Positions 51,701 to 60,700 of a stretch of DNA of 64,000 nt are shown here, in pieces. Every line of letters begins with the position of its first letter. The first letter of the stretch is position 1. Origin of the DNA: Cunninghamia lanceolata (taxonomy: Eukaryota; Streptophyta; Pinopsida; Cupressales; Cupressaceae); contig BSBN01001687.1 in the NCBI GenBank assembly GCA_027924645.1, positions 7,564,001-7,628,000 on the forward strand. The letters run 5' to 3'. The notes beneath the pieces are model-generated. The model was given only the letters and a program-made list of their open reading frames with translations, had not been told where the DNA came from and did not search any database. A program made the position numbers and the translations under genes.

Positions 51701-54700
51701 AATATTAACAATATTTAATATTATTATATAGAATACCAAATTTTAATAATCAGAAATTCAAATATTCGAAACTACCATTAAATTTTAATATAAATATTAA
51801 ATATGTTTGTATTATTATAAATATTTTTGATTAAACAAACCTATTTATAAATATAAAATATTCAAACAACTACCATTAAATTGTAATATAAATAGGTTTA
51901 TAAATAATAAAATATTTCTGATTATTAATATTACCTGTAAATATTCCAAACAAACCTATTTCTACATGTAACATTATCGAAACTGGGCGGAAGTCTGGGA
52001 AATTGTGTCGCTTGGCCCCAGCGTGGGCGGAGGAAGTTTGAACAAACAACTCGCGTCTGGAAAATGGCATCTGAACAAACTCGCGTTTGAATCAACCTGG
52101 AATCGGCGCTGAATCGCCACGTCAGCCTCTGAAACACCCAGGTACGAAGTCAAATTTCCTGAATCGATTCCAGTGGCAAAAACCTGTACCCTGTGCGATT
52201 CCACAGACGATTCAGCCCCAAATCCAATTCCGGGACAATTCGTACCCGGAATCGGCTTCTAGGAGGGGCGATTTGGTAACTTAGGGTTTAGCTCTAAAAA
52301 CCCTCTCTGCTCTCACAAATACCAGTTGGATCATGCTCTGTCCACAAAGGTGAAAGACCTCTTTGAGGCAATAAGGTTTCTTCACCGCCATGCTCCGGCT
52401 TGTATGCCTCCTTCCCCTCTCCATGCTTTGGTGCCGGCTGCTGTTCCTGACGCTCCAGAGCTCGGTGGTTCCAGCTCCTCTGATAGCTCATAATGGTTCT
52501 TGTTCTTCTGTGTCCTTTTTGTGTGTTTTTGGTTCCTGAAGCCTTCTGCCGTATCTGTTCTTAAAGATCTGGCCATTCCAAAGGGCCTTTTAATTGTCTG
52601 TTTTGTATCTAGTGATGCCTCCTGTAGAAATTGTTCACACTGATCTGGTCATTTCAAAGGCCCTGTTTTGTTTCTGTTTATTTCTGCTATGTACTCTTTT
52701 TCTATATATATATATATTGGTTACAAACATGATATTATATACTTGTCAAATAGCACTCGGTAAGAAACCAGAAGACTGCTGCACAATATTGCATGAAAGA
52801 TATATGATAGTAAGTCTTCTGGTTTCTTACTGTGTGCTATTTGTTCTTACTGTGTGCTATTTGACAATTATATATTATCATATATCTTTCATGCAATATT
52901 GTGCAGCAGTCTTCTGGTTTCTTACCGAGTGCTATTTGACAAGTATATAATATCATGTTTGCCAATACTGCTGCACAATATTGCATGAATATATGTGTGT
53001 GTGTGTACACACACACACACACACACACAGCAGTCTTCTGGTTTCTTACTGAGCGCTATTTAACAAGTATATAATATCATGTTTGTAACCAATACTGCTG
53101 CACGATATTGCATGAGTATGTGTGTGTGTGTGTATACAATTATATAATATCATATATCTTTCATGCAATATTGTGCAGCAGTCTTCTGGTTTCTTACTGA
53201 GTGCTATTTGACAAGTATATAATATCATGTTTGTAACCAATACTGCTGCACGATATTGCATGAGTATATGTGTGTGTATATATACACACACACACACACA
53301 CACTCATGCAATAATGTGCAGCAGTCTTTTGGTTTCTTTACTGAGTGCTATTTGACAAGTAAAATATATATGCTAAATTACATATTTCCTTCCATTGTAC
53401 AGAAAATAACAGTCCATGTTTAGAAGTGATCTGATTTTTAGTATGAAGTTTCATTTGTAAAATTAGCATGCCACTGTTTCCTCATTTATTATAGTAATTC
53501 TGAGTTATGAATTATATGGCTTACTCATTATTATCATTTTTGTCTGATTCCTTATGATTTATACACCACTTCGTCAAAGCTAGTTTGCCACGGATTACCC
53601 TTTGAAGCCCCGTCTGTGTTGAGTTTTAAGAAGGGAGGCCTTATGGGGAATCCACAATTGCACCATGTTAGAACTATCATATTTTTCACATAACCATTAT
53701 CAGGGAAAGTCCAATTGAAGTATTGGTTACAAGCATGATATTATATTTCTTTTCTGCAATATAGAGCAAGTCTTCTGGTCTTTATTGAATGCTATTTGAC
53801 AAGTAAAATATATATACTAAATTACCTATTTCCTTCCATTGTGCAGAAAATAATAATCCATGCTATAAGAAGTGATTTGATTTTTAGTATGAAGTTTCAT
53901 TCATAAAATTAGCATGCTGCTGTTCCCTCATTTATTATAATAATTCTGAGTTATGAAATGTTCAATTGAAGAAAAAATTAATAAGTTTTTGTTGGTTGCA
54001 TATGGTGTCGTATTACTGGCAACATCAACAAATGAGAGTAGGATTTACAGATGCATATACGTTAGTGGAATTGTTAACTAAGTCTATTATTCTTGGTGTT
54101 CATAGTGTATCTCCTTATTCTAAATGTATCCTTTCTGGGTTTTACAATATGGTAATGTGATTTTTATGTTTTTGAACAGCTAAAGTTAGTTGATATCAGT
54201 GATCAGTGGGTGGAAAGGATGGATTTCCTTACCGAGGTGATGGTCTCTACTTTTGAAAAACGACAATCTCAAAAGGAAGCAATAAATGCACTTCCACTCT
54301 ATCCAAATGAACAAGTCATGTGGGATGAAAGTGTTGTTCCGAGCATTAACTATGCTGGTGAAGGATGTTTAGCCCTTCCAAAACTTAATCTGCAGTTTCT
54401 AACTCTCCATGACTACCTTTTGAGGAATTTCAATCTATTTCGTTTGGAATCAACATATGAAATTCGAGAAGATGTCCAGGATGTGTTGCCACGTCTGGGA
54501 GCATATATTAATAGTGAGGGAGAAACTCGCTTTCGAGGTTGGGCTAGAATGGCTGTGCCTATCAAAGAATTTAAGATAAAAGAAGTAAAGCAACCAAACA
54601 TTGGAGAAGTCAAGCCATCTGCTGTTACTGCAGAGGTTACTTACAGCATTTCAAGATATACATCACATATGAGATCTGAGTGGGATGGGCTCAAAGAACA

Positions 54701-57700
54701 TGATGTCCTCTTTTTGTTATCCATACGCCCATTTTTAGAACCACTTAATGGTGAAGATGCCTCAAATCTAAGTATTCCAGAACGGTTTGGCCTCCAGTGT
54801 GTACGTGGATGTGAGGTTATTGAGATTCATGATGAGGATGGTCACCTGATGAATGACTTTACAGGAAGGGTAAAGAGAGAGGAATGGAAGCCACCGAAAG
54901 GGGAACTTCGAACTGTTGTTATTGCTCTAGATACTGCACAGTATCAGATGGATGTCAATGCTATTGCGGAGAAGGGTGCAGAAGATGTTTATAGTACATT
55001 CAATATTTTGATGAGAAGGAAGCCGAAGGAGAACAATTTCAAAGCTATCCTTGAGTCTATAAGGGATCTAATGAATGAAGCTTGTATTGTTCCAGAATGG
55101 TTGCATGACATTTTCCTAGGTTATGGAAACCCAAGTGCTGCACAGTGGACCAATATGCCCAACACATTGGATGTTGTAGATTTTAAGGACACGTTTCTTG
55201 ATGCAGATCATCTCAGGGAAAGTTTTCCAGATTACGATGTAAGCTTTTCTTATTATGAACATGTTTCCTTCTATCTATTCTATATTGTCTGAATTGAAAT
55301 GTTTTTAAAAGATGAGTCTCTTAAGGTAAAGAATATTTATCATAGCTGATTGATTACATTGAATTATCTTTTTCATCCAATCTATTATACAGTTTCCAGA
55401 ATATTTATCATAGGTATTTGATTAACATTGAAATATCTTTTTATCCAATCTATTTTACAGGTTTCTTTCATTCAACCGAATGGTGAAGAACACAAGTGTC
55501 CAAAACCTCCTTTTCGCATAACACTGCCAAAGATATTGAAGAGTGCTGCAAACCAGGTCTTGCCAGGAGTTACAAAGAGAACCAGTGTAGATGGTGATAA
55601 TATGGAAGTTAGGATGGAGATAAATGACAAACAAGCAAAGGTTGTTGTGGAGGCATATGTTCCTCCTGATCCAGGTCCTTATCCACAGGACCAGCCAAAG
55701 AAAAACAGTGTTAGGTTCACGCCAGTTCAAGTATGTATAATTTCTTTAAGAGTTTAAGTTGTGTCAATCACGTTCCCTTAGATTAAAGTATGGTTCAATC
55801 TGTGATTTATTTTCTGCAATATTTTGAAGATATTGACATTCTTTTTTCGGATTTATCTAGTATCCCTTGTACTATAAAGCTTTTATGTTTCAAATTCCTT
55901 TCCTTGTATATCTTGTACATCTTATGTGTCTCTTCTCTGATATTGTCTCTTATGGTATATAGTGTGATCAACTTCTTGTTTTTGATTTAATTCTAGGGAG
56001 ATGATGCTTCTATTGTGCCTAAAGGTTATGCTGTTAGAAGTTGTCTGTGTGGTTTTATCCTGTTAAACTCTTTTTGGTTGTTTGTCTATGAAACATAATT
56101 GCTTTCCTTGTTTCTTGGCTTAGCATTGGAGCATTTGTAAACACAGAAAAAGAACAATGTTCTAATTGGGGAAAAGCTGATATGGTTACTTTAGGAGAAA
56201 TGCAGGATCTCTTGGTAGAAATGGTTCAGAATTAAGTTGCCTTTAAAAATTTAGTTGATGTAATAAATCAATTTTATTTAACGGGCAAAATCTTAACTTG
56301 TAGGGAAATAGAGCTTTGCTGTGACATTTTCAAAGAACAATCCATCTGTTGCCTTGTCTTTCCTAGGCTATATGTATGAATTGTAATTTCTTTAATGCAT
56401 TTTGACTAATATATTTCTGCTTTTGCAGGTTGGAGCTATCATCTCAGGTATTCAACCAGGATTGACAACAGTTGTAGGTCCTCCGGGGACAGGGAAAACA
56501 GATACTGCTGTGCAGATTTTGAATGTGTTATATCATAATTGTCCTTCTCAGAGAACATTGATCATCACTCATTCCAATCAGGCATTAAATGATCTTTTTG
56601 AGAAGATTATGCAGGTAATTGATTTTTTAGAATTAACTACTCCAAAAAATTGCTCCACTGCTCAAGAAAAGCAATGATTTTCTCATAAAAATTAAACATG
56701 ATTCATGAAGGCACATATGTTGCAGTTGTTAGAGTAACTAATAACAAGCCAGGGAAGGCATTTATGATATAATACTAGTTTATATTATTTGATGGTCATG
56801 TTGCCTTTAATGCTTTATTTAGGTTTGATTTTATACGTGGAAGAGGGGTTCTATCATGGTATATTTAATATTCCTAATTTCGTGTACTTTTGCAGAGGGA
56901 TGTTCCAGCTCGGTACCTTCTTCGTCTAGGTCAAGGTGAGCAGGAATTAGCAACAGATCTTGACTTTAGTCGACAAGGTCGTGTTAATGCTATGCTAGCA
57001 CGACGGCTGGAGTTACTAGCTGAAGTTGAACGGCTTGCAAAAACATTGCGGCTGCCAGAAGATGTTGCATATACATGTGAAACTGCAGGATATTTCTGGT
57101 TACTGCATGTTTTCTCACGTTGGGAGGTATTTCTTGCTGCATGTGAGGGAAATCAAGATAAGCCAAGTTTTGTGAAAGATAGATTTCCATTCAGTGATTT
57201 CTTTTCAGACACACCACAACCAGTTTTCACAGGCCAGTCATTTGAGCGAGACATGCGTGCGGCAAAGGGCTGCTTTCGCCATCTCAGTACCATGTTCCAA
57301 GAGCTTGAAGAGTGCAAGGCATTTGAATTGCTCAAGTCCACAGCTGACCGTGCCAATTATCTGATGACTAAGCAGGCTAAAATTGTTGCCATGACTTGTA
57401 CACATGCGGCTTTGAAAAGAAAAGATTTTCTTCAATTAGGATTTAAGTATGACAATTTGCTTATGGAAGAAAGTGCACAGATTTTGGAGATAGAGACATT
57501 CATACCTATGTTGTTGCAGAGGCAGGAAGATGGTCATGCTAGGCTTAAGCGTTGTATATTGATTGGTGATCATCATCAGTTACCACCTGTAGTTAAGAAT
57601 ATGGCTTTCCAAAAATATAGCCATATGGACCAGAGTCTGTTCACTAGGTTTGTGCGCCTTGGAATTCCTTATGTAGAACTTAATGCACAAGGTAGAGCAA

Positions 57701-60700
57701 GGCCAAGTATTGCAAAACTTTATAACTGGAGGTATAGAGAATTGGGTGATCTACCATATGTGCAAAGAGAGAAGATTTTTCACTGTGCAAATACAGGTTT
57801 TTCTTATGAATATCAACTTGTAGATGTTCCCGATCACAATGGTCAGGGTGAATCTGCACCTGTTCCCTGGTTTTATCAGAATCTTGGTGAAGCAGAGTAT
57901 ATAGTTAGTGTTTATATGTACATGCGATTACTAGGCTACCCTGCTAGTAAAATATCAATTTTGACAACTTACAAAGGTCAGAAACACTTGATTCGGGATG
58001 TTGTCAGACAAAGATGTGCCTCACATCCCCTCATTGGGTTACCCAACAAGGTGTGGAAATATGGCTTGATTGTTTCTAATCTGTTGATTAAATCTGGTTG
58101 CTTTTCTTGAATCAGTTTTATGATTAGAATCACAATTTCTTTTTTACAGATATCAACTGTTGATAGGTTCCAAGGTCAACAAAATGATTATATATTGCTG
58201 TCTCTAGTTCGGACCCGATTTGTAGGACATCTTAGAGATGTTCGTAGGCTTGTTGTTGCCATGTCTCGTGCACGCTTGGGGTTGTATGTGTTTTGCCGTC
58301 GTTCGCTGTTCGAACAGTGTTATGAATTGCAGCCTACATTTCAGCTTCTGCTCCGACGACCTGACAAGCTGGCGTTAAATTTGGATGAAACAACCTATCC
58401 CACAGAGCGCTTGGTTGGGGAGCCTGGCAGGATTCACCTTATAAGTGGACTTCAGGAGATGGAGCACATTGCCTTGAGTAAATTTCACCAGATTTATCAG
58501 GTATTTAGCACACCTTATGTTTTATTTATTTTTCATTTTGATATTGGATTTATTTGAAAATATCCCGATAAAAAGTATGATAGAGGGCATTTTTAGGGAA
58601 CATGAGAAGTTTTGTCTGACTGTCCTTCATACATCTTGGAATCTCTTAAAATGAGTTTTTTTCCAAAAATCCACAACTTGTTTCTGTCTTTTCCTTTTTC
58701 AAGGATTCATCATGATGTACAAGCTCTCTCTTTCTCTATCTACACACACACACACACACCTACCTTCCCTCTCTTAACTAATGTAAGGGTAGATTTTTTC
58801 TATAATGGCACTTTAGCGGGGACAGATTACAGAAGTAAAATCTTCATGTTGTATCTAATTTTGATACAGTGGTTGTGATTTACACCTTTTATTTGGGCAT
58901 TAGATAATAAGCCCCACAGATTTAAATATGAAGCGAATGAAAAAAATACACCAAATCAACATCAAAATGGTTGACAAACAAACAAATTTCTAAAATAATG
59001 TGCAAGGGCTACCAATGTATGGAAGCACACCAAATGTAAAGCATATTAATAAACACATAATTTAAGATCAGAAGATCTTTGGAGCAAGACATTGTTGAAA
59101 CCTTTCAGGATAAACTGTGTACAAGGTCTTGAAGCTTTTGTCTGATATTTCAAGCAGTGTTAAAAGACTCGCCTGGGCCCGCCAAGACTCGGTGAGTCCC
59201 GAGGCGAGCAGTAGAAAATGGGTCTCAGGGACTCGTGACCTGGGTACCCAGCGAGTCTGGTTAGACTCAATGAGTCTGCCACTCACTGGACCCAGCAAGT
59301 CCTGCTGGGAAGACTCGGTCAAGTCAATAAAAATCTAGGAAAGAAATAGAATAAAAAATTAAAAATGCTCAAACGTAAAAACATAAAAATCAAAAAATAA
59401 AAATCATTTTGGGTTATGTTGGATGGAAAAGCAACATTATTTTATTCTTTCAACTTTTTCCCAATTAAATGCCAAGTAATTGAATTACATTTATACTTCT
59501 TGTTTGCTGAGTCAATCCCTATTCTAAGTAATGCTCCTATGGCTGTAGTAGCATTTGTAGACTCGGAAAAGATACAAGCGCATGACTCCACATAGAGCTA
59601 GCAATGCTTGTCTGAGCGATACAAGCTCCTTTCTACCATAGTCCATGATGTGATTTTTCTTTTTGATGCCATGGATATCATAATCCATGAGTTTTGTACA
59701 CTTAAAACACTTGACAGTATTTGTATATTTAAAAATGTTGTTGACTTCAGCTAAAATCCGTCTTTATACTCGTGATTGATGCATACTTGTGTATGTGATT
59801 GAAGAAGCTTCTATTTGATTAGTTTATTGTGTCTTTAAAGTTTATTTATTGAAGGGTGCATGATAAAAGTTTTAAATCCTTAAAAATCTCTATATTTCAT
59901 GGGTTTTTCAAATTGCCAAGTCTTGGCCGAGTCTGAGTGCCGAGTATGAGTCCGGGTTAAAAATCAGCTTGCCGAGTCTGAGCCGAGTCCAAGTCTTGTA
60001 ACACTGATTTCAAGTGAGCTATCTCACTATCTTCAGAGAAATGAAGTTTGGTGAGTAATTGAGACATATTTGAAAATTCATAAAAGCAGTATACCATTGG
60101 AGTCTTTCACAGCACAACAGTATTCTCTTTAATCTTCCTATGAGCCCATCTGACAAAATTGCACTGCTAATAAAATGGATCAATGGAAATTAAGGGACTT
60201 TTTTAAGGTCCACAAAGATGGCCCCTCTCTAGCCTCCTTAAATTTTTATTTCACATTCTCAAACCCCACTTATCTTATATTATTGAAACAAATTTACCTA
60301 TGCATGCTACCTTTAGACACTTTAAGTTATGTCACACTTTTCTGGCAGTATAGGATAACAAAAGTCTGTAGATATTCATTAGAGGAGGGTGCCAGATGAT
60401 CTCCTTGGTATCATTCATAGTTTGAAAGAAACCTCCAGGCTGGTTTCTTTGACGGCTACCATGTTTCTCTTTTGACTCCTTAGAATCATGCATAGCTTCA
60501 TTAGAAAGTCTGTAATTGGCTTCTTTGTCATCTAACTTCCATTCCTCCTTATTAATGTGGGTGAATCTGATCTTGGGGATAGAATCAGCTATGACCATGA
60601 TGTCCTTTAATGTTTCATTAGTTTCCAAATGAGCATCCATGCTTTCTAACTGTATTGAGCAGTACCATTGAATCACCCTCAATGCAAATGTCATTCCATC

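Larger units (their letters stand above)
4402..54179 (+). other. AQR: AQR giant intron, 49,778 bp
   Basis: Donor gtttgt at 4402 after codon AAG; acceptor gaacag ending 54179; phase 0. The flanking exons are adjacent in the family alignment. The interior is almost wholly transposon-derived on both strands. Stretches where I see nothing recognisable are 4402-5487, 20778-22711, 25149-26420, 32050-32922, 36120-36935, 37345-38140, 50603-51425 and 53957-54179. Confidence 0.92.

Noticed and set aside
52594..53303. Open frames with [16 protein letters not shown] repeats that look like membrane peptides
   Set aside because: They are read through TG/CA microsatellites and the inverted repeat; no coding evidence.
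58051..58110. Extension of AQR exon G to a stop at 58110
   Set aside because: The added residues are not family-like, whereas using donor 58051 and acceptor 58149 restores the continuous motif [13 protein letters not shown].
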